DNA of 64,000 nucleotides. It comes from CBDCGV01 sp965216955 (GTDB taxonomy: Bacteria > Bacteroidota > Bacteroidia > Chitinophagales > JADIYW01). Shown piece by piece: positions 14,851-23,100 of this stretch. The DNA lies in contig CBDCGV010000017.1 of the NCBI GenBank assembly GCA_965216955.1, positions 186,001 through 250,000 of the forward strand, given 5' to 3'. A model generated the notes under the pieces. The model searched no databases. It was given only the letters and a program-made list of their open reading frames with translations, and was not told the origin of the DNA. How positions within the stretch are numbered: the first letter of the stretch is position 1; every line of letters begins with the position of its first letter. The translations under genes were made by a program, and so were the position numbers.

Positions 14851-17800
14851 ATGGCCCAACAACACTACCTCGATAAAGTAAGAACTTTAATTGGCGAGAA
14901 TAAGATCTTAGAAGCAATTAAGCAACTAAAACCGCTTTTAGAAAACAGCCCTCAATTAAACACCCTCATCATACAAGCTGGCAGACATAAAGACATTATG
15001 GATCGGATTCATAAGAATGTGGTCAATTTTGAAAATGCTGAGGTAGAAAAAAATAAAATTCGAGCTGGTTTACTTTATCTACTAGATGAAATTAAAGAAG
15101 CCCAACAGTCTAATACAGAGATTAATAATGAAATAGAAAGCGCCGTCTCTATTATTAATGGTAAAAATGTTACTGCGTATTCAACAATTACCAATTCTCA
15201 TGTTGGTGATACAACCGAAATTCATAACCATAACTACGGCAGTAAACAGATTGCTAAATTTCTAACTAAAACACCTTCTGCGCCCAATGTTTTTATTGGT
15301 AGAGAAGACGAACTGGAACAATTAAGAGCAAAACTATCCAACAATAACGAAGCGCCTTTATTGCTGGTAAATGGTAATGGAGGCATCGGCAAAACTACTT
15401 TAGCCGCTAAATATTTCAATGAATATAAGCAAGACTACAATCATCTGGCCTGGGTTTTTGCAGACAATGGAATTTTCAACGCCCTATTATCTCTTAGCGC
15501 TGCAATGAATGTAGATTTTCCTCCAAAATCCACTATAGATGAACAAATTGACCTGTTGTTACAAGTCATGGCAAACCTTGAAGGTCCCAACCTTCTGGTA
15601 ATCGATAACGCCAATGACATCAGTGATCTTAAAGCCACTTACTTCGAATTGAAAAGATGCAAAAACTTCCATTTACTGTTAACCAGTAGAATCAATAATT
15701 TCAAAGAAGCCAACTATCATCGACTACCACCTTTAGATAAAGAAGCTGCTACACGTTTATTCAAAAAGCACTATTACTCAAGCTCCTTAAGTGAAGATGA
15801 GCATGCGCTTTTAGAACAAATACTGGAAGCCGTTGGTAGAAATACTTTGGTAACCGAAATATTGGCCAAAAGTTTACAAGAAAAAAACGAATTAGAAGTT
15901 GAATATACATTACACAACTTATACGAAGATTTAACAAGCAAAGGACTGTTCCATGTTGATGTAAAAGCTAAGGTGCAAACCAACTGGACTAAAAACTTAA
16001 ACCTTAACTTGGAAAAACCAGAAGACGTATTAGCAGCCTTATATGATTTAGATAATTTAGATGTTGCAGAGCAGCAAGTCTTAGCCAATTTAACGGCATT
16101 GCCGGCTGTTTTTATCCCTTACAGCCTATTGAAACAGGTTATCACCGACCAGGAAAATTTAAAAGAAATTATTCTTCATCTTTATAAAAAAGGATGGCTG
16201 GAATTTAACGAAAGGGAAAAAAAGATTAAAATAAGCCCAGTAGTACAGGAAACCTGTAAATACAAGAACCCCCATCTTTTTGAAGATTGTAAACCACTTA
16301 TTGACAATTTATTGTTTAAACTTGAATATGAAGGTAGTATAGGCCATTTTGTAAATACGAGTAATTATGAAGAGACACAAATATTTATTGAATGGAGTGA
16401 ACATGTCTTGACCACTTTTGACCAAATTGACTATAATCTAAACGTTTTAGCAGAAAGAATTGGCGCTTTTTATCAAACAACGGGCAACTTAATAAAATCA
16501 GAAGATTATTATAAGCAATCGTCAAGCATCGTAGCAGAATGTTGCCAATTAGAGCCCAATAATGTCAACTTTAAAAATGGGCTCGCTATTTCGTATTCTA
16601 AACTAGGATCAACACATACCGCACTTGGCAACATTAACCAAGCCCTTGAGTTTTTTCAAAAAGACGTTGATTTAACTAAAGAACTTTTTGACGCATATCC
16701 CAATAATGTCAACTTTAAAAACGGGCTCGCTATTTCGTATTCTAAACTAGGAGAAACACATACCGCACTTGGCAACATTAACCAAGCCCTTGAGTTTTTT
16801 CAAAAAGACGTTGATTTAACTAAAGAACTTTTTGATGCATATCCCAATAATGTCAACTTTAAAAATGGGCTCGCTATTTCGTATTCTAAACTAGGAGAAA
16901 CACATACCGCACTTGGCAACATTAACCAAGCCCTTGAGTTTTTTCAAAAAGAAACCATCCTTTTTAAAGAACTTTTTGACGCATATCCCAATAATGTCAA
17001 CTTTAAAAACGGGCTCGCTATTTCGTATGAAAAACTAGGAGAAACACATACCGCACTTGGCAACATTAACCAAGCCCTTGAGTTTTTTCAAAAACGATCC
17101 AATATCGGTAAAGAACTTTTTGACGCATATCCCAATAATGTCAACTTTAAAAATGGGCTCGCTATTTCGTATTCTAAACTAGGAGAAACACATACCGCAC
17201 TTGGCAACATTAACCAAGCCCTTGAATTTTTTCAAAAAGAAACCATCCTTTTTAAAGAACTTTTTGACGCATATCCCAATAATGTCAACTTTAAAAATGG
17301 GCTCGCTATTTCGTATGAAAAACTAGGAGAAACACATACCGCACTTGGCAACATTAACCAAGCCCTTGAGTTTTTTCAAAAAGAAACCATCCTTTTTAAA
17401 GAACTTTTTGACGCATATCCCAATAATGTCAACTTTAAAAATGGGCTCGCTATTTCGTATTCTAAACTAGGAGAAACACATACCGCACTTGGCAACATTA
17501 ACCAAGCCCTTGAGTTTTTTCAAAAAGAAACCATCCTTTTTAAAGAACTTTTTGACGCATATCCCAATAATGTCAACTTTAAAAATGGGCTCGCTATTTC
17601 GTATTCTAAACTAGGAGAAACACATACCGCACTTGGCAACATTAACCAAGCCCTTGAGTTTTTTCAAAAAGAAACCATCCTTTTTAAAGAACTTTTTGAC
17701 GCATATCCCAATAATGTCAACTTTAAAAATGGGCTCGCTATTGCATATTCCCAATTGGGTCGATTTTATATCAATCAAAAGGAAGATCCAATTACTGCTA

Positions 17801-17919
17801 AAAAATATTTTTTGCAATGTGAGCAGCTCTGGAAAGAATTGGCAGAAAGTTATCCATCTTATGCCGAATTCCAAAACAACTATGATTGGGTTAAAAATGT
17901 CTTAAAAGCATTAGAATAG
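14851..17919 (+). CDS. STAND NTPase with EAD11-like adaptor, NB-ARC-like ATPase and recently expanded TPR array
   Basis: A 1022-residue signal-transducing NTPase. Residues 1-85 match effector-associated domain 11 in pattern: helical repeat, LIIQAGRHKDIMDRI, then ENAEVEKNKIRAGLLYLLDEI. Residues 100-132 are a Gly/Asn/Thr/His linker. Residues 145-430 are the ATPase: FIGREDELEQL, Walker A GNGGIGKTT (175-183), Walker B NLLVID (247-252), sensor LLLTSR (275-280), then a winged-helix region (about 392-470). TPRs start near 500. Eight 48-residue units fill 570-953, a ninth diverged unit follows, and the C-terminus is ordinary. EADs recruit a partner or effector carrying the same domain, and TPRs sense ligands, as in bacterial NLR-like immune proteins; no effector is adjacent. 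It interrupts an otherwise housekeeping gene run. Domain calls rest on motif reading only; a defence role is inference. Confidence 0.85.
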   Translation: MAQQHYLDKVRTLIGENKILEAIKQLKPLLENSPQLNTLIIQAGRHKDIMDRIHKNVVNFENAEVEKNKIRAGLLYLLDEIKEAQQSNTEINNEIESAVSIINGKNVTAYSTITNSHVGDTTEIHNHNYGSKQIAKFLTKTPSAPNVFIGREDELEQLRAKLSNNNEAPLLLVNGNGGIGKTTLAAKYFNEYKQDYNHLAWVFADNGIFNALLSLSAAMNVDFPPKSTIDEQIDLLLQVMANLEGPNLLVIDNANDISDLKATYFELKRCKNFHLLLTSRINNFKEANYHRLPPLDKEAATRLFKKHYYSSSLSEDEHALLEQILEAVGRNTLVTEILAKSLQEKNELEVEYTLHNLYEDLTSKGLFHVDVKAKVQTNWTKNLNLNLEKPEDVLAALYDLDNLDVAEQQVLANLTALPAVFIPYSLLKQVITDQENLKEIILHLYKKGWLEFNEREKKIKISPVVQETCKYKNPHLFEDCKPLIDNLLFKLEYEGSIGHFVNTSNYEETQIFIEWSEHVLTTFDQIDYNLNVLAERIGAFYQTTGNLIKSEDYYKQSSSIVAECCQLEPNNVNFKNGLAISYSKLGSTHTALGNINQALEFFQKDVDLTKELFDAYPNNVNFKNGLAISYSKLGETHTALGNINQALEFFQKDVDLTKELFDAYPNNVNFKNGLAISYSKLGETHTALGNINQALEFFQKETILFKELFDAYPNNVNFKNGLAISYEKLGETHTALGNINQALEFFQKRSNIGKELFDAYPNNVNFKNGLAISYSKLGETHTALGNINQALEFFQKETILFKELFDAYPNNVNFKNGLAISYEKLGETHTALGNINQALEFFQKETILFKELFDAYPNNVNFKNGLAISYSKLGETHTALGNINQALEFFQKETILFKELFDAYPNNVNFKNGLAISYSKLGETHTALGNINQALEFFQKETILFKELFDAYPNNVNFKNGLAIAYSQLGRFYINQKEDPITAKKYFLQCEQLWKELAESYPSYAEFQNNYDWVKNVLKALE
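16558..17709 (+). repeat. Eight near-identical 144-bp in-frame tandem repeats (TPR units)
   Basis: Units begin at 16558, 16702, 16846, 16990, 17134, 17278, 17422 and 17566, with a partial ninth from 17710. Each encodes 48 residues beginning NNVNFKNGLAISY and ending ELFDAYP. Flanks are almost base-for-base identical between units, including at third positions (AAT/AAC is one of very few synonymous changes). Unit positions 36-40 instead carry one of three unrelated cassettes: DVDLT (units 1, 2), ETILF (3, 5, 6, 7, 8) or RSNIG (4). Position 14 is Ser, or Glu in units 4 and 6. Confidence 0.95.
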
Positions 17920-18241
17920 ACATTAAATAAAAAGGCACTTTAAAGCACCCAACTACTTTACAATACTTGCAATATCTCTTTTTAACAAACGTTAAAACCT
18001 GGGTTCAATGAATTATTTTGATTCAGACCGCTTATAAATAGTCAAATAAATTTGGGAAGTAGATGGCTATTTAATAAGTGGAAAACTTAGTTTTTGTTCA
18101 AAAAAAACAATATACTGCGTTACTTTTCCTTACTTTATCCCGATAAAGTTGCAAAAAAGTGCCTTGTCTATTACATTTTTTGAACATCTGTATCTTAAAT
18201 TATTCATCGAACCCAGGTTTAAAGTTATCATCAAACTTATT
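17920..18241. other. 322-bp gene-free stretch after the STAND gene
   Basis: No gene is supported here. It carries the inverted-repeat pair 17988-18012 / 18203-18226, and a perfect small palindrome ACTTTATC-CC-GATAAAGT at 18132-18149. An open frame continues upstream of the DUF6089-like start to a TTG at 18149, but that extension precedes the signal peptide and does not look like protein. Confidence 0.65.
17988..18226. repeat. Inverted-repeat pair flanking about 190 bp (possible MITE or insertion scar)
   Basis: The left repeat (17988-18012, core AAACCTGGGTTCAATGAA) and the complement of the right repeat (18203-18226, core AAACCTGGGTTCGATGAA) match at nearly every base. The similarity continues inward for about a dozen more bases (TTATTTTGAT versus TAATTTAAGAT). 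Both read inward, like terminal inverted repeats of a small non-autonomous element. There is no transposase and no obvious target-site duplication, so a remnant or a long-range RNA/DNA hairpin remain alternatives. Confidence 0.5.
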
Positions 18242-19108
18242 ATGCGTTTATTGCCTATCTTTGCGAGCTATTTGTCTAATATTTTGAAAGGGACATTGCT
18301 TATAATGGTATTACTATGTACTACGGTCGCCAAATCTCAAGAAAATGAGGTGGGTGCGTGGATAGGCGGTGCCAACTATTTTGGTGATTTAAACCCTAAA
18401 TATTCCTTCAAAGAATTGCGCTGGGCAGGTGGTATTTTATACCGATACAATATCAACACCAGAATGGCGGTAAGGGCCAATGTCAATTACGGCCGTGTTG
18501 AAGCTACCGATGCTAAAAACGACCAACCCTATCCCAATGCCCGTAATTTGCACTTTCGCTCCGATATTCTCGAACTGGCCGCCCTATTTGAAATGAATTT
18601 TTTCAAATACATTTTAGGCAATAGAAAACACATGTTTACCCCTTACCTGTTTGCTGGGGCAAGCATGTTTTATTACAACCCCATCACCAACTTTAACGAT
18701 CAGAAAATAAAATTGCAAGAAGTAGGCACCGAAGGGCAATATATTTTTGAAGGCCCCGAAGACAATAGATACAATACCTACTCTTTTGCAATTCCATTTG
18801 GTGGAGGCATTAAATACGGCATCAACGAAAATTGGTCCATCAATGTAGAATTTAGCTCTAGAAGAACTTTTACCGATTATATTGACGATGTAAGTGACGT
18901 ATATCAAGATCCGGCATTGTTAAATGCTACGGCTCAAGCATTGGCAGACAGGTCGGAGAATAACATTGGCAGCATCGGTAAGCAAAGGGGCACCTCAAAA
19001 GATGTTGACCGGTTTAATTTTTATGGTATTGCCATTACCTATACTTTTCACACTGTTAAATGTCCAAAAACCAGCATTCTAGGATTAGATTATGCGCACG
19101 GGAGATAA
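18242..19108 (+). CDS. DUF6089-like outer-membrane beta-barrel protein
   Basis: A probable outer-membrane protein of about 288 residues encoded directly before uppS and bamA, the usual place of the DUF6089 family in Bacteroidota. The mature part begins QENEVGAWIGGANYFGDLNPKYSF, where the early GG.NYFGDLN motif is typical, and continues as amphipathic strands (GGILYRYNINTRMAVRANVNYG, FAIPFGGGIKYGINENWSINVEF). The signal peptide is LLIMVLLCTTVAKSQ. The start is uncertain: ATG 18242 gives a 33-residue leader, but a -7 box at 18256-18263 would lie inside the gene, favouring TTG at 18284 (24-residue leader). The stop is 6 bp before uppS. Confidence 0.8.
   Translation: MRLLPIFASYLSNILKGTLLIMVLLCTTVAKSQENEVGAWIGGANYFGDLNPKYSFKELRWAGGILYRYNINTRMAVRANVNYGRVEATDAKNDQPYPNARNLHFRSDILELAALFEMNFFKYILGNRKHMFTPYLFAGASMFYYNPITNFNDQKIKLQEVGTEGQYIFEGPEDNRYNTYSFAIPFGGGIKYGINENWSINVEFSSRRTFTDYIDDVSDVYQDPALLNATAQALADRSENNIGSIGKQRGTSKDVDRFNFYGIAITYTFHTVKCPKTSILGLDYAHGR
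18256..18263 (+). promoter_or_regulatory. -7 box (TATCTTTG) near the DUF6089-like start
   Basis: TATCTTTG fits TAnnTTTG. If used, transcription begins near 18270 and translation would have to start at TTG 18284. No clear -33 TTG is present, so the box may be fortuitous. It would restart transcription of the uppS-bamA run downstream of the inserted STAND gene. Confidence 0.35.
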
Positions 19109-19114
19109 AGAAGA

Positions 19115-19867
19115 ATGAGCGAATATCCATTGAAAGATAAGATCGATTTAGACAATCTGCCTCGCCATGTTGCAGTAATCATGGATGGCAATGGCCGTTG
19201 GGCAAAGCAACGTGGTAAAAATCGCGTATTTGGCCATAAAAATGGCGTAAAAGCGGTTCGGGAAATTACCGAAGCCAGCGCAGAATTAGGCATTGAGCAC
19301 CTTACATTGTATGCTTTCTCTACCGAAAACTGGGATCGTCCTAAACTGGAGGTTACTGCATTAATGGAACTGCTGGTACGTACTATTCGAAAAGAACTAA
19401 AAACCTTGCTTAAAAACGATATTAAACTCAATACCATAGGCAACCCCAACGATCTCCCCAAAAGATGCAGAGCAGAGTTGTTTGAGGCCATTGAGCGCAC
19501 AAAAAACAACACTCGCATGACCTTAACATTAGCCCTTAGCTATAGCTCTAGGTCAGAAATTACCACTATGGTACAACAAGCCGTTAAAGAAAGTCTAGAA
19601 GGCTCGTTAAAAATAGAAGATATTAATCCGGCATGGATTTCAAATCATTTATATACTTCCAATATTCCAGACCCCGAATTATTAATTAGAACCAGTGGAG
19701 AACACAGAGTTAGCAATTTTCTCCTTTGGCAAATAGCGTATAGCGAATTTTATTTTTTAGATAAATTTTGGCCCGATTTTGAACGAAATGATTTATATAA
19801 TGCACTTTTGGACTTTCAAAATAGAGAAAGAAGGTTTGGAAAAATTAGTGAGCAGATAACAGTGTAA
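19115..19867 (+). CDS. uppS: Isoprenyl transferase (undecaprenyl diphosphate synthase)
   Basis: Condenses isopentenyl diphosphate into the C55 carrier lipid needed for peptidoglycan and surface glycans. The 250-residue protein shows the cis-prenyltransferase motifs in order: VAVIMDGNGRWAK (catalytic Asp24), HLTLYAFSTENWDRP, LALSYSSRSEI, PDPELLIRTSGEHRVSNFLLWQIAYSEFYF-type region V, and DFQNRERRFG. It overlaps bamA by one base (TAATG), indicating translational coupling in the envelope operon. Confidence 0.97.
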   Translation: MSEYPLKDKIDLDNLPRHVAVIMDGNGRWAKQRGKNRVFGHKNGVKAVREITEASAELGIEHLTLYAFSTENWDRPKLEVTALMELLVRTIRKELKTLLKNDIKLNTIGNPNDLPKRCRAELFEAIERTKNNTRMTLTLALSYSSRSEITTMVQQAVKESLEGSLKIEDINPAWISNHLYTSNIPDPELLIRTSGEHRVSNFLLWQIAYSEFYFLDKFWPDFERNDLYNALLDFQNRERRFGKISEQITV

Positions 19868-22527
19868 TGAAGAGATTATTTTTAAGTATAGCAATCATTT
19901 TATGTTTGGTTGGGTATTCTCAAGAGGGACTCCCCGAGAGAAATGACATTATAAATTACGGCACTCCAAAAACCTACAAAGTTGGAGCGATCAAAGTAAC
20001 CGGAGCCAAGTATTTGGACCATGGTATTATTCGCTCCATTTCCGGACTGGTATTGGGTTCAGAAATTGAAATCCCCGGAGAAGAAACCGCCAAAGCAATT
20101 AGAAACCTTTGGAAACAAGGGCTTTTTTCGGATGTGGAGCTGAAATTAGATAAAGTAGAGGGAGAATATGCCTTTTTTAATATTGTAATTACTGAAAAAG
20201 CGCGTGTCTCTAAGTTTGTTTTAAATGGCATTAAGAAAGGCCACAAAGAAGAAATCGACGAAAAGCTGGAACGCTATAAAAACAGGCCGTTTACGGGAGG
20301 TGTAGAATCCAATATTAAAAACATACTAGAAGATTTTTATGCCGAAAAAGGGTATTTGAATCCGGATATAAAAATCTCTTCAATAGATGACAGCCTATAT
20401 GTTAACAGCACTACGGTATATGTTGACGTTGATAAAGGCGGAAAAGTAAAAATTGAAAACATCGATTTCATAGGCAGAGAAGAGGGGGATTTGGCGAAGA
20501 TGAAAAAAGCCATGGCAGAGACCAGAGAAAAAGTGTATTTCAAGCTTTTTAAACCCGATGATAAGCGTGTTTTTAAAGACAAAGAGAAGTTTAAAAAGAC
20601 GGTAGGGGATATTGTAGATCTCAATATTGAGAAAACCAGAAAATTCTTAAGCGATAGAGTAAATCTCTCTTTCAAAGCCTCTAAGTTTAATGAAGATAGC
20701 TACGAAGCTGATAAAAGAGCCCTCATCAATTATTATAATTCTATTGGGTATAGGGATGCTACCATTTTAAAAGATACCGTCTATTACGTCAATAAAAGCA
20801 ATTTAAAAATAGAAATTGAGATTGAAGAAGGTAATAGATACTATTTCCGAAACATTTATTGGAAAGGGAATGCCAAGTATAGTGATGAAACATTGAGCAA
20901 AGTATTGAGCATACGCAGGGGAGATATCTATAACAGAGAATTACTCGATAAAAAGTTAAATCTCGATCCAACCGGAGCAGATGTAAGTTCATTGTATTAT
21001 GATGATGGATATTTATTTTTCTCTGTAAACCCTTCGGAAATAGCGGTAGTAAACGACAGTATTGATTTAGAAATTAGAATCAATGAAGGTCCACAGGCAA
21101 CGATTCGAAACGTGATTATCAAAGGCAACGACAAAACCCACGACCATGTTATCAGGAGAGAACTTTATACCAAACCGGGAAGAAAATTTAGTAGAACAGA
21201 CTTAATTCGTTCGCAGCGACAATTGGCAAACCTTGGTTTTTTCGATGCCGAACAGATGGGCGTTTTACCACTTCCAAACCCAGAGGATGGCACTGTAGAT
21301 ATTGAATATTCTTTAGTAGAAAAGTCTGCCGATCAAATTGAGCTTTCTGCAGGTTGGGGAGGAAGTCAGGGGCTAATTGGAACTTTAGGGCTTTCTTTTA
21401 ACAACTTTTCTTGGAGAAACATGTTTAAAAAAGGTTCTTGGTCTCCTTTACCAACAGGAGATGGCCAAAAGCTTTCGATAAGGGTGCAAAGCAACGGAAA
21501 AAGATACCAGTCGTACAATTTCTCTTTTACAGAACCTTGGTTGGGCGGCAAAAAACCTAACGCATTTACGCTTTCTGCTTTTAGGCAGCGTTTTCAGGAT
21601 CTAGATGGCGATAATAATGTTGAAGGAAGGCAAATTACCAATGGCCTTTCAGTAGGTATCGGCACGCGTTTGAAAAAGCCGGATGACAACTTTATCTTTC
21701 AAGGATTGCTTAGCTATCAAAGTTATAAGTTGGAAAACTTAAGTCAGTTTATTGCCTCTGAAGGGACTACTGTTTCTAACGGAAACTTTAACAACCTAAG
21801 CTTTAAATTAACTTTGGCTCGTAATTCTTTAGATCAGCCATTGTTCCCAAGAAATGGCGCCAACATTACAACTTCTGTTCAGTTCACACTTCCATACAGC
21901 TATATGAGAGGGTTAGATTATGATGATCCTAATCTATCAAGTGAAGAAAAATTCAAATGGGTAGAATATCATAAATGGCGTTTTACTGCTGAATGGTATA
22001 CAAGTCTTGGTAGAAGTAAAAAAGATAAAAAGCCAGTTTTAAAAGCAGCTGCCAAGTTTGGATACTTAGGGTTTTACAACCGCAAACTAGGGTTGTCACC
22101 TTTTGAACGCTTCGAAGTAGGAGGTAATGGCCTCCCAAGTAATGTTACTTTGTTCGGAACCGAAACTATATCACAAAGAGGGTATAACGAGTATTCTCAA
22201 ACCGGTGGAGATGCTATTTTTAATAAGTTTACTCTAGAGCTTAGATATCCATTCTCTCTAAATCCTTCTGCAACAGTTTACGGGTTGGTTTTTGTAGAAG
22301 CAGGAAACAGCTATCCTAATTTTAGAGAATATAATCCTTTCAAGTTAAATAGAAGTGTTGGCTTTGGTGTAAGGGCTTTCTTACCCATGTTTGGATTACT
22401 TGGGTTAGATTATGGCATTAGATTTGATGATGTGACTGGGAGTCCTATTGAAAATGCAAGTGGATTCTTTGATTACATAGGTAAAAATGGAGAGATTACG
22501 ATCATCTTAGGTTTTGAGCCTGAATAG
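19867..22527 (+). CDS. bamA: Outer-membrane protein assembly factor BamA
   Basis: BamA inserts beta-barrel proteins into the outer membrane. The 886-residue protein has a signal peptide (MKRLFLSIAIILCLVGYSQ), POTRA repeats over about residues 35-460 (for example IRNVIIKGNDKTHDHVIRRELYTKPGRKFS), and a C-terminal 16-strand barrel from about 490 to 886. The barrel includes the NAFTLSAFRQRFQ and GLLGLDYGIRF regions and ends with the aromatic-rich ITIILGFEPE. Length is typical for Bacteroidota BamA. Its ATG overlaps the uppS stop, and two Skp-type chaperone genes follow, the classic assembly cluster. Confidence 0.97.
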   Translation: MKRLFLSIAIILCLVGYSQEGLPERNDIINYGTPKTYKVGAIKVTGAKYLDHGIIRSISGLVLGSEIEIPGEETAKAIRNLWKQGLFSDVELKLDKVEGEYAFFNIVITEKARVSKFVLNGIKKGHKEEIDEKLERYKNRPFTGGVESNIKNILEDFYAEKGYLNPDIKISSIDDSLYVNSTTVYVDVDKGGKVKIENIDFIGREEGDLAKMKKAMAETREKVYFKLFKPDDKRVFKDKEKFKKTVGDIVDLNIEKTRKFLSDRVNLSFKASKFNEDSYEADKRALINYYNSIGYRDATILKDTVYYVNKSNLKIEIEIEEGNRYYFRNIYWKGNAKYSDETLSKVLSIRRGDIYNRELLDKKLNLDPTGADVSSLYYDDGYLFFSVNPSEIAVVNDSIDLEIRINEGPQATIRNVIIKGNDKTHDHVIRRELYTKPGRKFSRTDLIRSQRQLANLGFFDAEQMGVLPLPNPEDGTVDIEYSLVEKSADQIELSAGWGGSQGLIGTLGLSFNNFSWRNMFKKGSWSPLPTGDGQKLSIRVQSNGKRYQSYNFSFTEPWLGGKKPNAFTLSAFRQRFQDLDGDNNVEGRQITNGLSVGIGTRLKKPDDNFIFQGLLSYQSYKLENLSQFIASEGTTVSNGNFNNLSFKLTLARNSLDQPLFPRNGANITTSVQFTLPYSYMRGLDYDDPNLSSEEKFKWVEYHKWRFTAEWYTSLGRSKKDKKPVLKAAAKFGYLGFYNRKLGLSPFERFEVGGNGLPSNVTLFGTETISQRGYNEYSQTGGDAIFNKFTLELRYPFSLNPSATVYGLVFVEAGNSYPNFREYNPFKLNRSVGFGVRAFLPMFGLLGLDYGIRFDDVTGSPIENASGFFDYIGKNGEITIILGFEPE

Positions 22528-22545
22528 AAATTAAAAAGAATAACA

Positions 22546-23058
22546 ATGAAGAAATTAGTATTAATTCTAACCTTGTTTTGTGCCTTTGCAAGTACTACTA
22601 ATGCACAAAGATTTGCTTATGTAGATACTGAATTTATTCTTGATCATATGCCGGATTATAAAAGCGCTCAAAAAAAATTAGACAATCAAGCGCAGCAATG
22701 GCAATATGAAATTGACCAATCGTTTAAAGCTGTCGATAAGTTGGTTAAAAAATTTCGTGCGGAGCAATTCCTTTTAACAGAAGAATTAAGAGACCAAAGA
22801 CAAAAAGAAATTTACGAAAAAGAAAAAGAGGCACAGAGTTTGCAAAAGAAGTATTTCGGATACGAAGGAGAACTATTTAAAAAGAGAAAAGAATTGATTC
22901 AACCAATACAAGATAAAATTTACGATGCAGTACAAAAGATTGCAGAAGACCGAGCCTTTGACTTTATTTTAGACAAGGCTTCGGGTGGAGCAACACTCTT
23001 ATATACCAATACAAAACATGATTTAAGTGAATTGGTTTTAAGAAGATTAGGACATTAA
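22546..23058 (+). CDS. Skp/OmpH-family periplasmic chaperone, copy 1
   Basis: A 170-residue periplasmic chaperone for unfolded outer-membrane proteins. It has a signal peptide ending TTNAQ, then RFAYVDTEFILDHMPDYKSAQKKLD (the family's beta-strand and helix start), a long coiled-coil arm (about residues 45-115, rich in Lys/Glu/Gln), and the C-terminal strand IAEDRAFDFILDKASGGATLLYTN. It lies 18 bp after bamA. The second copy downstream is a paralogue of equal length with only family-level similarity. Confidence 0.92.
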   Translation: MKKLVLILTLFCAFASTTNAQRFAYVDTEFILDHMPDYKSAQKKLDNQAQQWQYEIDQSFKAVDKLVKKFRAEQFLLTEELRDQRQKEIYEKEKEAQSLQKKYFGYEGELFKKRKELIQPIQDKIYDAVQKIAEDRAFDFILDKASGGATLLYTNTKHDLSELVLRRLGH

Positions 23059-23100
23059 AACAAAACATATTTGATTAATTAACTTTGCAAAAAATTTGAA

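Noticed and set aside
16558..17709. The regular 144-bp repeats as a CRISPR array or non-coding satellite
   Set aside because: The repeats keep one uninterrupted reading frame of exactly 48 codons, encode recognisable TPR helices, and have no unique spacers of CRISPR size.
18149..18241. Upstream TTG start for the DUF6089-like protein
   Set aside because: It would add 31 residues before the signal peptide and run through the right inverted repeat; the later ATG or TTG fits a normal leader.
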